Source: Sacculina carcini
Lineage: Eukaryota; Arthropoda; Thecostraca; Sacculinidae
Direction of reading: 5' to 3'
Length of the DNA stretch: 64,000 nt
NCBI GenBank assembly: GCA_916048095.2
Contig: OU696570.1
Coordinates: forward strand, 11,538,520-11,602,519
How positions within the stretch are numbered: position 1 is the stretch's first letter; each line of letters starts with the position of its first letter. The notes below the pieces were generated by a model, which made no database searches, was not told the DNA's origin, and saw only the letters and a program-made list of their open reading frames with translations. Positions 10,868 to 22,266 of the stretch are shown here, one piece after another. A program made the translations under genes and the position numbers.

Positions 10868-13252
10868 CGTCAAGTCAGTGTGTATCCGCGTGGCGAGCTT
10901 GTCCGCGGAGGAACACGAGCGTCATATGCGATCCGTGCTGCGGCGGCTCAACGACGTCGGTATCCAGCTCAACGTCGTCAAATGTGTCGTGGGCGTGGCG
11001 GAACTTTATTTTCTCGGGCACCACTTGTCACCGTCCGGCCTGGCGCCTGCTGCCAAGAAAATCGCCGACATCCAGTCGTTCCCTGAGCCGGCCACTCAGT
11101 CGCAACTTCGTCGGTTCATCGGGGTGGTCACTTTTTACCATCGTCTGATCCCGCACGCGTCGCAGCTGCTCGCCCCTCTGCACGCGCTGATCGACACCAG
11201 GCCCAAACGCTCTCAGAAGCCGGTCACTTGGACGCCGTCAGCCAGGGAAGCATCACACACTCCAAAAAAACGCTCGCTGACATCGTGGAGCTCTCGTTCC
11301 CAGTCGCTGGTGCTCCATTGAGTGTGCAGGTCGACGCGTTCTCCACGGGGATCGGTGCAGTACTGCAACAACATGTAAACGGTTCCTGGAGACCGTTGGG
11401 CGTCCACTCACGACAGCTGACGCCGACCGAGAGGCGTTACAGTACGTTCGGCAGGGAACTCCTGGCTGCATACAGCGCCGTGCGGCACTTTCGTCACACG
11501 TTGGAGGGCCGCACCTTCACCATATTCACCGACTATAAGCCCTCGGCTATCGGTTCGGGGGCTGACACGTACTCGCCGCGTGAGGTATGCCACCTGGACT
11601 ATGTCTCACAGTTCACGTCAGACGTTCGGCATGTTCCGGGTGCGCAAAACTCTGTGGCCGACGCCCTTTCGCGCACAATCAGCATGCTTGTCGCCCCGAT
11701 GCCGCGCTTTGACGACTTTTCGGCGCTGGCCGACGCCCAAGAGGAATACGCGGACACACAACAATACGTCCTCTCCAACGGTGAGCACTCGTTGAAGTTG
11801 GGACATGTATCACTCAGCTGTGGGCGCCGACTGTGGTGCGACTACTCCACTGGCCGATGTCGGCCTGATCTGCCAACTGCATTGCGGCGACCGTTCTTCA
11901 ACCTTGTGCACGATCTGGCGCATCCGGGAGTCGCCGCCAGCCAAAAGCTGGTTTCCGAACGCTTCGTGTGGCGCGGCCTGCGAAAAAACGTCCGGAATCG
12001 GGTGCGAACATGCATCAAGTATCAGCGGTCCAAGACACACCGACACATACGTGCAGCACCAACCGCCTTTCGCCTTCCATCCCGGCGATTCGCCGACCTC
12101 CATGTTGACTTGGTGGGCTCCCTGCCGACCTCGGAAGGTTGTGCGTACATGTTGACCATCATCGACTGCTACACGCGATGGATCGAGGCAATCCCGCTGG
12201 CGCGTACAACAGCCGAAGACGTCGGGAAGGCGTTGTTGCGACAGTGGATCGCACGTTTCGGGGTGCCCCACACGATCGATAGTGATCAAGGTCCGCAGTT
12301 TGAGTCGCGTTTGTGGTCTTCATGGATGGCGCTTTTGGGCGTCAAAAAAGAAGCGCACGACAGCGTATCATCCTCAAGCGAACGGCCTCGTCGACTGGGC
12401 CCACCGACTCTCAAGGCTAGTTTGCGTGCGTGGTGCGTCAACAACAACTGGGCCGACCGCCTCCCGCTGGTGTTGCTCGGCATACGCGGGGCTGTCAAGG
12501 CTGACATTGGGTGCTCCAGTGCGGAGCTGGTGTACGGCGAGCCACTCCATTTACCAGGTGAGCTGGTGGCGCCCTCTGCCGCTCCAAAACTGTCGCCCAT
12601 CACGTTTTGTGAACGACTCAGCGCAACCATGCGGGAACTTTGCCCCACGGCGCCACGCCGAACACAGCGTCAGGCACACGTACCACCTAGCGTTGCGTTC
12701 GTGCACGCACGTTTTTGTTCGCGTGTGGCCGACCGCGATGATAAGACACTGACCATCCGAAGCGGCACTCGCCAAACCCGCGTGAGCATTGACCGCTATA
12801 TTCCTGCTCACCTGGAAACGACGCCTAGGGAAGACAGCCAAGCACCACAGGATGCCATCAGTCGACCATCGAGAGACTCCGAGAGTTCATTGCCGGACGC
12901 TCAGGTGATTGACACGCGCGCACCGAAGTCCATTCTCCGGATAACTCGGCCAACGGCAGCAACGGTAAAGGCAGTGGTATTCGCCAAGGCCCATGTCGTG
13001 CACTTGATTCCGGCACGACTCGATTATCAGAAACGGCGCGCTGCGACACATCGACGCAGTTTCTCCCTCCCACTGCAGCTGAACGTCACGACACCTTTGC
13101 CGACATTGACCGCTGCCATTGACCGCCCAGCACCTGCGGCACTGCCGAGCGCCCCCGGCTGTCCTGTGTCGGTGCCAGGGCTGGTTATAGACACTGCAGA
13201 CCGATACACGCGCTCCGGCCGTCCAGTACACCGACCGGCCCGCTACAGATAG
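10868..13252 (+). pseudogene. Gypsy G3 partial pol (RT C-terminus, RNase H, integrase), frameshifted
   Basis: Starts inside RT (HERHMRSVLRRLNDVGIQLN, then KCVVGVAELYFLGHHLSPSG). A frameshift near 11230-11290 moves the RNase H/integrase part into another frame (TDYKPSAI, NSVADALSR). The integrase has the zinc region HPGVAASQKL, core HVDLVGSLPTS and SDQGPQFE. Between about 12340 and 12420 two compensating shifts scramble the segment that should hold the catalytic Glu. It ends in YTRSGRPVHRPARYR and a stop. The LVYGEPLHLPGE segment is CsRn1-like. Head-to-head with G2. Confidence 0.85.
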
Positions 13253-13263
13253 GGGGGAGGTGG

Positions 13264-13564
13264 TGTAGCGACCGCGCCGCATTCAGCCCTGTGCGTTATT
13301 ATTATTTGCTTAAGTGTTCCTTTCTCTTTGTATCATATAATTTAATTTGTGATACCATCTTATGTGCGTCTTGTTTTGTTGTAAACATCTTTAACTATAG
13401 ACGCGTATTATATGTGACACCGTCACTGAACTGGGAGTGTCTCCTCCCTCTCTCGCTTGTACGCTTACCGTGTGCGCACTTTTTTGCTCGCGCTCCTGTA
13501 TGGATGATCATTACATTGGCTACGTGTTTGGTGTTTGTGGCTCTCGCTAAACAGGAGCGCAACA
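13264..13564 (+). mobile_element. G3 3' LTR
   Basis: Stop codon and purine tract GGGGGGAGGTGG (13252-13263) are followed by TGTAGCGACCGCGCC. A plausible CA end is at 13564 (GCGCAACA). The 5' LTR is absent, so the right edge is inferred only from the TG...CA rule. Confidence 0.6.
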
Positions 13565-13817
13565 CGTAAATCGAACAGAAAGATACATACTAATATATAC
13601 AATTACACCCGCACACATATATATACATGTATATATGTATATATACATGATATAAGATGAAGTTGAACTTCTTCAGACACAAGTATTTATTTTTTTACCA
13701 CAACGTTTCGCCTTACGGCTTTATCAAGCAGTGATAACACATCGTCAACCATTGTAAGAAACCAAATTCACAAAAATATGTTAAAACACGTGATCATACA
13801 TTAATTGGATATCTGAC

Positions 13818-13893
<76 letters not shown>

Positions 13894-13905
13894 GAATTTA
13901 ATGAT
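13565..13905. repeat. Microsatellites and Penelope-type terminal sequence
   Basis: Imperfect ATATAC repeats (13615-13655) and a perfect (TA)n run (about 13822-13891) flank a 100-bp stretch holding CAACGTTTCGCCTTACGG and TTATCAAGCAGTGATAACA. That kind of sequence is characteristic of Penelope-like element ends. No gene is present. Confidence 0.6.
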
Positions 13906-14760
13906 ATACTCTGTTGTCTCAAAACTTGCAGTTGAGATCAACTCCTTTGCAGCCGTTCATCAATTTACTGGGTTCCACTTCCCGTATATATGCGGCCTCA
14001 ACGTATTTTCTCTGGATGTGATCTCTCAGACCTTCATGTATTATTGACCATTTGATCCTTGCGGGGTTCGTCTGATGCTCCTCTCTGAAATGTTGTACGA
14101 CTGCACTATTAAGTTTAGGATTAGTGTGCTAGTGTGTCTATGATTCTAGTTTTGATAGGTCGGGCCGTTTCCCCAATGTATATTTTATGACACATGCCAC
14201 ATTGGATTTTGTAGATCAAGTGCTTTTTCCAGCACTGTTGCTTTTTGTTAGCCATATGGCATGTGTTACATTTCTCTGGGCAACCCAGTTTTTTTTTTTA
14301 TTTCCAAAGATACTTTTTAGAGGTCGACCAGCATCGAACCATACCCGAACCTTATCAGACAATCCTGTGCGTCTTAGAAGAGCCCTACATTGACGTTTGT
14401 GCGCTTCCCCGAGAAATGGCATTTTCAAATAGTAGAGATTCTTGTCTAAATTTCTCTTTTGTTTTCGTTCTGACTCGATGGCTCGTTTTTCATTTTGTTT
14501 TATAGCATGATGGGGGTAGTTATTTTGTTTCAAACGCTGTTTTACTTTGCCAAGCGATATGCTCATATCCTGTGGTGTTATCGACCTCCTACAAGCCCTC
14601 ACAAATTCACCATGTGCAACTGAATGTTTTGCTTGCCTAGGTCCATGGCAATGCCAGTTCATAATAGAGCCACTGTGAAACGGCTTCATATAAAGTTCAC
14701 TTGTGAATTGATCACCATCGTATTTCACTTTGCAGTCCAAGAATGGGAGGGATTTGTCTG
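13906..14760 (-). pseudogene. Penelope-like element: RT C-terminus plus GIY-YIG endonuclease
   Basis: Minus-strand reading, in order: SLPFLDCKVKYDG (RT palm), a basic linker, LKMPFLGEAHKRQCRALLRR (typical PLE linker), then after a break a GIY-YIG domain with YKIQCGMCHKIYIGET and, near the end, REVEPSKLMNGCKG. Known: PLEs couple a telomerase-like RT to a Cys-containing GIY-YIG nuclease. Stops interrupt the endonuclease part (about 14110-14130) and the RT N-terminus is missing from 14760 upward, where composite copy A begins. Confidence 0.85.
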
Positions 14761-14945
14761 ATGAAACTCAGTACGGACTCAGTATGGATCCCTCCGGCAC
14801 TCGGCTGGTTACATCGGACCCCTGTGACGTTCTACCGTTGAGCAACACGCGCTGTTTGCGAGAAACGACAAACAGAAACGACTGCAGCATTTTCCAATTC
14901 GGCCCGAAGGTCCGAATTGATGGTATTTTTGCCCTGCACTGATTG
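14761..14945 (-). pseudogene. Non-LTR RT scrap of the composite repeat (copy A)
   Basis: A reverse-complement match to 30231-30420 and 59301-59510. On the minus strand it is the stretch leading to the RT motif around the GGxxQG/PEGS box. It is too short to function and is useful as a marker of the composite repeat's edge. Confidence 0.6.
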
Positions 14946-15540
14946 CAAATTCTCTAAATGTCTGTTTGTATCCTATCTCCACCTAAACCATTGGACCGAT
15001 TTTGATTAAACTTGGTGCCTAGGGGTAAAATGGATGCTAGAAGGTCATAGGTTGGGTTTTGTTGACCTCCGAGGTGATTTTCAAGGTCATTGAGATCATT
15101 TGTGTCTGTTTACCATATCTCCTCCTAAGCCACTGGACCGATTTTGATGAAACTTGGTCCCTAGCGGTAAAATGGATGCAAAAAGGTCATAGGCTAGGTT
15201 TTGATGACCTCCGAGGTCATTTTCAAGGTCATTGAGGTCATTTGTGTATGTTTACCCAATCTCCTGCTAAACCACTGGACCGATTTTGATGAAACTTGGT
15301 CCCTAGGGGTAAAATGGATGCAAGAAGGTCATAGGCTAGGTTTTGTTGTACTCTGAGGTCATTTTTAAGGTCATTGAGGTCATTTGTGTCTGTTTACCCT
15401 ATCTCCTCCTAAACCACTGGACCGATTTTGATGAAACTTGGTGCCTAGGGGTAAAATGGATGCAAGAATGTCATAGGCTCAGTTTTGTTGATCTCCGAGG
15501 TCATTTTCAAGGTAATTGAGGTCATTTGTGTCTCTTTGAG
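14946..15540 (+). repeat. 142-bp tandem repeat, about 4 units (copy A)
   Basis: The phrase TGGACCGATTTTGATGAAAC recurs at 14992 (variant), 15134, 15276 and 15418, a spacing of exactly 142 bp. Each unit also carries GGTAAAATGGATGCAAGAAG and an AGGTCATTGAGGTCATTTG segment. The same unit, in either orientation, occurs at 29230-30215, 37288-37720 and 58866-59300. Confidence 0.93.
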
Positions 15541-16092
15541 GACTTTTTTTTGTTTGTTTGTCGAAGGATTTTCCGTCGTTCCCGTTTTCCGCCAAACGCT
15601 GCCGATTTTTGTTTTGTCGGCGGCAGCTCGCATCTCGCATTCACAACAATCGTCAAAGGAAATCTTCGAAGAAGGAAGAACCAAAAGAAATTAAAAAGAG
15701 ACAGTCATCTCCCCACGCCGGCCTCATCCCGCGGATTCGGCCTCATCCCGCGGACTTAGCCTCATCCCGCGGATTCGGCCTCATCCCGATCCCGCGGATT
15801 CGCCCCTCATCCCGCGGATTCGGCCTTATCCCGCGGATTCAGCCTCATCCCGCGGGTTCGGCCTCATCGTGTCCCTCATCAGCGAGTCAAGCGTGAGGAC
15901 GAAGAATGCATACCTCCTCTTATACGTCAAAAATGATCACTAGCTTGGGGTTGAGCTTGTGTCGGGTTGAGTTTGTGTCGGGTTGAGTTTGTGTCGGGTT
16001 GAGTTTGTGTCGGGTTGAGTTTGTGTGTGAGGTACTAGAAAATAAAAGCATTATAACTTTAAATTAAACATAACATAACATAACATAACATT
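15541..16092 (+). repeat. 19-bp and 16-bp minisatellites and (ATAAC)n of composite copy A
   Basis: About eight 19-bp units of CCTCATCCCGCGGATTCGG (15719-15872) are followed by about four to five 16-bp units GTTGAGTTTGTGTCGG (15950-16025) and four ATAAC units (16069-16091). Reading frames stay open through the 19-bp array because 19 is not a multiple of 3 and the unit has no stop in any frame. That explains the apparent ORFs here, and none is likely a gene. Confidence 0.9.
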
Positions 16093-17105
16093 ATATTCAG
16101 AACAGGAATTTTCTATTGGTATAGATTTTACAATTCAGAGTTTTCTATTAGACTGGCTGTTTGCATTTAAATATGTATTACTTTTGTTTTATTAATTGTT
16201 CCGCACGACGGGTGGGTTCAAACATTCAATTTTACTGTGTGGAATGAATCCATATACAAAACTCACGGGCTTGACTTCAAGATCCAGACTCACTAATGTA
16301 AATGTGACTTAAATGGTGTATAAATATATCGCATTATGCAACAAATGTGAATTTAGCTGCCTTACAGTTTGGTTCCGATATTATATTGGCGGTTTGAGAG
16401 AAAAGTATTGGTGGGCCGCGTGTTTGGAACCCCTGGGGTAGATAATCTCAGTCTTCTGATTACAAATTATGATCGAATCAGTATATTTTGTGATCACAAA
16501 CTAATGAGTTGAATAACCTCAGACTAGGCAGAGTGCGGTCAAGATTGAATGGTTGGGTTGGGTTGGATAGGCTTGACTCAGGTTATATTGGGTTTTAATG
16601 ATAGCGGGAAAAAATATATTTTAGCAATAAATATTATAGCGGTAAAAGTAAGATAGTACTTGAGCAAATAATGTTGGGGAATCATGTTAAGTAATAAATA
16701 TAGTTTGGAAACATTCTGATGAAAAGATTTCATCATCTTTCATTGTTTGTTTCGTGTTTGTGTTCCACACGACGGGCAGACTTATATATCAAGCGGGTTG
16801 AGGGATAATATTTGTCATAATAAAAACAAAAATATTCACATTTAGACTTTTCTATTGGTTAAGATATTTATAGGTTACATGTCTTGCTTTTCAATTTGCA
16901 TTCATTATATTTTATGGATTTAATATGAATTTCATTGTATGAATTGTTCCGCACGACGGAAAATATCCATTTCGAAAAAGAAAATACCCATTTTCTTTTC
17001 GTTTTCATCATCCACCCTCGATAGGGAATGTTGGGTTGAATATAATGACTAGAATGCTTCAGTAGAGATTCTATTTTATCAATTCTTTTTAGAACGCCAG
17101 TGTAA
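16093..17105 (+). repeat. AT-rich modules with GC core CCGCACGACGGG (copy A)
   Basis: AT-rich sequence carries the core GTTCCGCACGACGG at about 16199, 16763 (variant) and 16948. The same modules appear in 22691-23772, 28543-28640, 32340-32800 and 55806-57960. No coding capacity. At about 16977 it joins the truncated L1-like ORF2. Confidence 0.85.
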
Positions 17106-17110
17106 TTGAG

Positions 17111-19473
17111 TGTAGTGTCGGAGCGATGGCGAGCGAATCCGAGATGCGGCTTGACTCACACGTATATTAAAACACGGACAAGTTAACTGAACGAGACCTA
17201 CACCTAGACTGATTTGACTCTATAGCCTGACCCCGATTGTACCTTGCTGTCATACGTGCCTTCCTCTGATTGGTCCATTTCACAATCGTACGATACACGT
17301 CACAACATCGCGATACACGTCGCGCCATCTTTACAATCGCAATACAGTAAACCGCACATGATACAAGACACTACATACCCCCTCACTTAAAATAATACAC
17401 ACCATCAGAAAGATAAGCGGGGCTTCGTCGATAGTAACATGTTCTTTGGCAGCGACGCCGCCAGTCTTCACCGATGCCGGGATCACAGCCGCAGTAGCAG
17501 TGAGCTGTCTGATGTCGACCGTCGGTGCCGTCGCACGTGGTGGTGAGGAATCGTCGAGGTCGATATCTACGGCAGCTACATCGCCTGGTTCGCGAACGGC
17601 AAATTATCGGAATATCTCCGGAACGTCGGAAGCCGGAGTCCACCGGCTTGCAGACCGCGCCTCGCCGACTTGGCCGCTGTAGACCTGCAGAAATGCCGAT
17701 GTTGCGCACAGTGGATCTGACCGGATCACAGCCTGACACTGCTGCGACCTCGTCACAGTCGCTGTCGTGTCGCTGTCGTGTCGTCACTGTAGCTGTCGTG
17801 ACTTCTCTCTGCTCCCCCTTCTCAGCCAAAACAGCGACTGTTGTACGCTGTCGTGCGCTTGCGGAGAATGACAGTTTACGCAGAGGATGCGCTGTCGGTG
17901 CGTCGTTTTGCTTCAATCTGGTTTTGTGGCAATACCTTTCGTTTGGTAGTAAAGCTGCGACTTCTTTTGGTTCGGTTACTATTTCCAACAACTGTCCTTT
18001 TCCGGGTTGAATCGTAACTCCAAGTTTCGCCAGCGTGGAGAAGCCCAATATACCTTCTGAATATCTGGTATCGATAATGAAAAAATCAGCCATAGTCGTG
18101 CTATCACCCACAGTGACTGATACAGGTAGCGTTCCGACGACTTTCAGCGGGCGTCGGCCAATGCCGAAAAGCTGAGTGTCGGACGCTGTTACCGCTGAGC
18201 CTCTAAAAAGCTTCCTTGCTAGCGGCAAACTCATGACAGAGACACTAGCACCAGTATCTACCTGAAGTTCGATTTCTGCTGACTGGCCTGACTCGACTGT
18301 GACTCTTGCGTTGCATGTCAATCTGTTGTCTTGTGCATCTGCGCAGGATAGAATGGTGACCTCTTTGACCGGTTTGAATTTGGTTGTCACACTCGTCCTT
18401 TCCTTTGATCTGCACACAACGGCCCAGTGCCCACGCCGACCGCACGCATTACATTTTGCATTACGAGCCGGACAAAATTCAGCTCTGGGTGAGCCGTGCG
18501 AACGGCCGCAGTATGTGCACTGGCCATCTGTCACACCACCGTCACGCTGTTTGCCTTTACAGGACATTCTTGTGACATTCACAGTGGCCGCGTCGGGTTC
18601 TTCACTGGAGCTCATTAAAGCCGAATGCCTGCGCGAAGTCTCGTACGCTTCTGCCAGATCCAGCAGGGAGTCCAGTGTGAGTTTTGCGTCCTGTAGAAAT
18701 CGTTCGCGGAGTCTAGGGTGCACCGTATGTTCTACAACCTGGTCTCTTATCATTTCATCCTGCAGTTGACCGAACTGACAATTCGCCGACAAGCTGCGTA
18801 ATGAAGAAACGTACTCTGCAGTAGTTTCATTCTGGGTCTGCGTTCTTTGTCTGAAGTTGAACCGTTCTGAAATAACGTTCAGCTTAGGTGAATAAAATTC
18901 GCCCATTTGACGTAGCACTTTGGTGTAATCGTCTTCGCCTTCCCTCTTAGGAGACTCTGGAAGGGAGAGAAAAACTCGCTGCGCCTCAGCTCCAACACAG
19001 TGAAGCAAAATAGCCTTGCGCCGGGACACGGAAAAACTGTCGCCGTTGATGGCCGTCAGATAGTTTTCGAACGTAAACTTCCACTCAGTCCAGAGGATGA
19101 GAGGCTTTCCCGGGCGCGAAAGAAAAGTGGGAGGTGCTGCGACACCATCCATACTGATATTTGTAAATAGACAAATTATCAATACTGAAACTGACCTCGT
19201 CGCCAAATTGTAGTTTCGGAGCGATGGCGAGCGAATCTGAGATGCGGCTTGACTCACACGTATATTAAAACACGGACAAGTTAACTGAACGAGACCTACA
19301 CCTAGACTGATTTGACTCTATAGCCTGACCCCGATTGTACCTTGCTGTCATACGTGCCTTCCTCTGATTGGTCCATTTCACAATCGTACGATACACGTCA
19401 CAACATCGCGATACACGTCGCGCCATCTTTACAATCGCAATACAGTAAACCGCACATGATACAAGACACTACA
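17111..19473 (-). mobile_element. T2: RT-less LTR retrotransposon, complete with 5-bp TSD
   Basis: 265-bp LTRs at 17111-17375 and 19209-19473, nearly identical, with inverted ends TGTAGTGTC...GACACTACA. TTGAG is duplicated at 17106-17110 and 19474-19478, and copy C shows the uninterrupted site with one TTGAG at 58083-58087. On the minus strand the 5' LTR is followed by a PBS-like TTTGGCGACGAGG and the 3' LTR is preceded by GTGAGGGGG. Only gag, protease and a short pol tail are encoded. Confidence 0.95.
17383..19152 (-). CDS. T2 gag-protease protein (589 aa)
   Basis: ATG at 19152-19150 (MDGVAAPP), 57 bp after the 5' LTR. Residues 1-215 are a Gypsy-type gag capsid domain (W-x-EW-x-F near residue 20, then a conserved helical core). 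Zinc knuckles at about 230-265 read CTYCGRSHGSPRAEFC and CNACGRRGHWAVVC. The aspartic protease at about 300 has VDTGASVSVMS with intact DTG. After protease the sequence passes without RT or integrase into a basic tail ending RRSPAYLSDGVYYFK, which resembles a Gypsy pol C-terminus. The frame is fully open, so particles could form, but replication needs an autonomous partner. Confidence 0.88.
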   Translation of the reverse strand: MDGVAAPPTFLSRPGKPLILWTEWKFTFENYLTAINGDSFSVSRRKAILLHCVGAEAQRVFLSLPESPKREGEDDYTKVLRQMGEFYSPKLNVISERFNFRQRTQTQNETTAEYVSSLRSLSANCQFGQLQDEMIRDQVVEHTVHPRLRERFLQDAKLTLDSLLDLAEAYETSRRHSALMSSSEEPDAATVNVTRMSCKGKQRDGGVTDGQCTYCGRSHGSPRAEFCPARNAKCNACGRRGHWAVVCRSKERTSVTTKFKPVKEVTILSCADAQDNRLTCNARVTVESGQSAEIELQVDTGASVSVMSLPLARKLFRGSAVTASDTQLFGIGRRPLKVVGTLPVSVTVGDSTTMADFFIIDTRYSEGILGFSTLAKLGVTIQPGKGQLLEIVTEPKEVAALLPNERYCHKTRLKQNDAPTAHPLRKLSFSASARQRTTVAVLAEKGEQREVTTATVTTRQRHDSDCDEVAAVSGCDPVRSTVRNIGISAGLQRPSRRGAVCKPVDSGFRRSGDIPIICRSRTRRCSCRRYRPRRFLTTTCDGTDGRHQTAHCYCGCDPGIGEDWRRRCQRTCYYRRSPAYLSDGVYYFK

Positions 19474-19478
19474 TTGAG

Positions 19479-21480
19479 AGAATCAATTTTTATATTGAAT
19501 TTATTCTGCATTTCATCAAGCGTTAAAACTCTTGCTTCTTCTGTGTTTATTATATCGCCTATAAAGCGAATTCCTGCGTTATCCCATTTGTGAATTTTAC
19601 TGCTGTTATATTTCGTATAATCGGAGTACCATAAACTTTCACAGATGATGGTGCTGTCTTCCTGATTGGAGTTTTCGATAAAATATCGCCAGGCTATCAT
19701 AACCTCCTTCCAAAACTCGTTTGTTATTTTGTTTTAATTTTTTTTCAATTTTTGTGTTCCGTAATTCACTGAATCGCCGACGTCTGGAATGCTTAGCCTA
19801 GCTAAGCTGGTCCAGAGTCCGTGTGTTTCGTTCGCTAGTTTACTTATCCATCGAGTCTTTATGCTGCGCATGAAAGCTACGATGTCGATCATACATAATC
19901 CGTCTTCGCTGTAGTTCTGAATAAGTTGTCTCCGCTTAATTTTATCTGTCTTATTGTTCCATACAAATTTGAACAGAATACTTGACAATTTTTTCAGTTG
20001 ATTCTTGCTTAAACTTGGAATGGAATTGAACAAATGCACAAATTTGGATATGATAAGTGCTTTTATTATCGTTATTCTTCCTATTGGCGTCAAATTTATC
20101 TTGCACCACAGCGCCAGCTCTAACTCTGCACTTTTCATGACTCTCGTATAGTTTTCTTTTATTCTCATATTGTCCGCGGTGTAGTGTATTCCTAGTATTT
20201 TCAGCTCTTCTACCCAATTGTTGCTTCCGGTTGGCGTAACTGGAGCATAACCACCAAGGGCGAGCAGCTTGGTTTTTGCTTGATTCAGTTTGAGTCCAGA
20301 CATCTCTGCAAATTTCACCAGTTCGTTGGTTGCATTTTCAATATTTTGGGCGTCACCTTCGAGAAATAGAACAGTATCGTCAGCATATTGTGATATTTTT
20401 ATTTCAACTTGATCGTGTATATTAATTCCTCGGACGCCACTTGCTTTTGCAAGCCTGACAGCAATTAATTCTACTGCGAGGTTGAACAAATAGCCAGATA
20501 TAGGATCGCCTTGTCTAATTCCGCGTTCTAGGAATATTTTTTCACCTATATATCCGTTCATGCCTATCCTGGAATAATTTCGCTTGTTGAAATAGAATAA
20601 ATTGATAAGACTTCTAAACAAAGGCCCAAAGTTATGTGCTTCTAGAATATTTTCCATATACGTCCACGATACTGTATCAAATGCCGATTGGAAATCCGCT
20701 GCCAGGATTACGGCCGCAATTTGGTTTTTGTGACAATGGTGGATGAGGTCAAATACCAATCTGGAGTTTTCAGCGATGTTTCTCCCTCGGATATATGCAG
20801 TTTGTGTTTGACCGATCAACCCTGGAATTACTTGTTTGATCCTTTCGGCAATCGTCCTTGATAAAATCTTGAAGTCTACGTTCAATAAGGATATTGGACG
20901 CCAATCTTTAATCTCGCGGCCCGTGGTACCACTCTTAGGAATCATGGTTATTGATGCCTCATTATGTGATCGTATTAATTCACCTCTTAACTGTGTTTCT
21001 TTGAAGGCTTTAAGTAAGATATGGCCGATTGGGTCCCAGAATTTTTTAAAGAAACCTATAGTAAAACCATTTGGTCCTGGTGATTTACCGCTTTTCATTC
21101 TTGACATTGTGGCTTTGAGTTCTTCGAGCGTAATTTGTTGTTCTAAGCGAACTGCTTGCTCCCTTGTGATCTTTCGTAAAGCTTGCATATCTCGTGGATC
21201 TATTGGTGTTGTCGCCGCCGCTTTGTATGTTAACTTTATTTTGTCGCCCATCAATTTCATTTTTACGCTTGTTCACTTACTTTTTCCCCTTCGTGATGCA
21301 AATATGTTATTGACCTTCTGATGGCGTTTCTTTTTTCTAATGTTAAAAAATACTTTGTGCTTTTTTCACCTTGTTCATGCCAGTTACACTTTGATCTGAT
21401 TATCAGCCCCTGTACAATTTTTTCACGTTTCAGCTCCAGTCTTTGTTTTGCCTCTTCTCCTCTCACTCGCCTGCTTTGTG
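19479..21480 (-). pseudogene. L1/Tx1-like non-LTR retrotransposon ORF2 (RT), copy A
   Basis: Minus strand, from about 21480 (WHEQGEKSTKYFLTLEKRN, the region just before RT) through all RT motifs: KSPGPNGF, RPISLLN, AAFDTVSW-like ADFQSAFDTVSW, RQGDPISGYLF, the catalytic QYADDTVLFL and the thumb. A frameshift near 21260 and another near 19735 break it. The endonuclease domain is missing at the (TG)n boundary. After the T2 insertion it continues to 17105-16980, where it is cut and joined to the AT-rich modules. Confidence 0.92.
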
Positions 21481-21580
21481 TATGTGTGTGTGTGTGTGTG
21501 TGTGTATGTGTGTTTGTGTGTCAAACCCAAACCCTGTCATTGTATAGATGTGTATTCACACCGCCTTTCTGCATACAGCG

Positions 21581-21621
<41 letters not shown>

Positions 21622-21625
21622 TGTC
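21481..21625. repeat. (TG)n microsatellites
   Basis: Two runs, about 21481-21516 and 21580-21616, abut the 5' truncation point of the L1-like fragment. Confidence 0.9.
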
Positions 21626-21928
21626 GCTCTATAGCTATTGACGCGCTTCATTCACGCATACATGACACTAACACACACACACGCTCGCGCGCTCGCAGAC
21701 ACAGGATTGGGCAGATGCAGTACAGGGCTAGCAGATCTAGTTGTGGTTGCGGCTGTCGTTAGCCTTGTCATGGGTCAACTGTGTCAGGTCACCACGTGTG
21801 TGTGTGGGTGTATATGGTGTCGAGCACTTCCAGTTTGTGGGCCGGAGATGTGTTTGCTCATGGTGGTCCATAGACACAAAAATATGTTACCAGCTAGTAT
21901 CTGAACGCCACGTTGGAAAGCCACGATA
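21626..21928. other. Unassigned spacer
   Basis: Contains a short CA-rich tract and no convincing gene. The last 8 bases (21921-21928, CCACGATA) are the target-site duplication of the SINE. Confidence 0.5.
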
Positions 21929-22266
21929 AAGGTTAAAATAAAGGTTAAATGCCTAAGTGGCAGCTGCTACACGGGAAAAAGCCGAAGCTTATGAACACAC
22001 AGGTGTGCCCCGTGCAGCACGCTGCCACCGCAGAACCAATCATCTCCACGCTATGGGGCCACAAGGACGTAAGACTTATTAGAGAGGGCCACCTCCCCAG
22101 AATGCATGACATAACACATGACTGATATCTGGTACCATCATTTACTGCTGGTTGGACAGGGGCTGTGTGATTGTAGACTTCGCCCAACTAAATCCTGCTC
22201 CGCCGGGTTTCGAACCACTGAATTCCCGCTTGTGAGGCGGGTGTGATAACAACTACACCACGGAGT
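21929..22266 (-). mobile_element. tRNA-Val-derived SINE with 8-bp TSD
   Basis: The minus-strand head (22266 to about 22195) resembles tRNA-Val: D-arm GTGTAGTTGTTATCAC, a perfect 5-bp anticodon stem CCCGC/GCGGG around loop CTCACAA (anticodon CAC), and B box GGTTCGAAACC. The T stem is degenerate, so it is a SINE head and not a working tRNA. A body of about 250 bp follows and the tail is a TTAACCTTTATTT-type repeat. CCACGATA is duplicated at 21921-21928 and 22267-22274. Pol III internal promoter boxes are present. Confidence 0.9.

Noticed and set aside
15558..15896. Open frames over the CCTCATCCCGCGGATTCGG array (also at 28887-29294 and 37663-38073)
   Set aside because: The 19-bp unit lacks stops in all frames, so openness is a property of the repeat. 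All copies lie in the composite repeat.
22190..22266. Functional tRNA-Val gene
   Set aside because: T stem does not pair, the acceptor stem is imperfect, and it is followed by a SINE body and flanked by a TSD.
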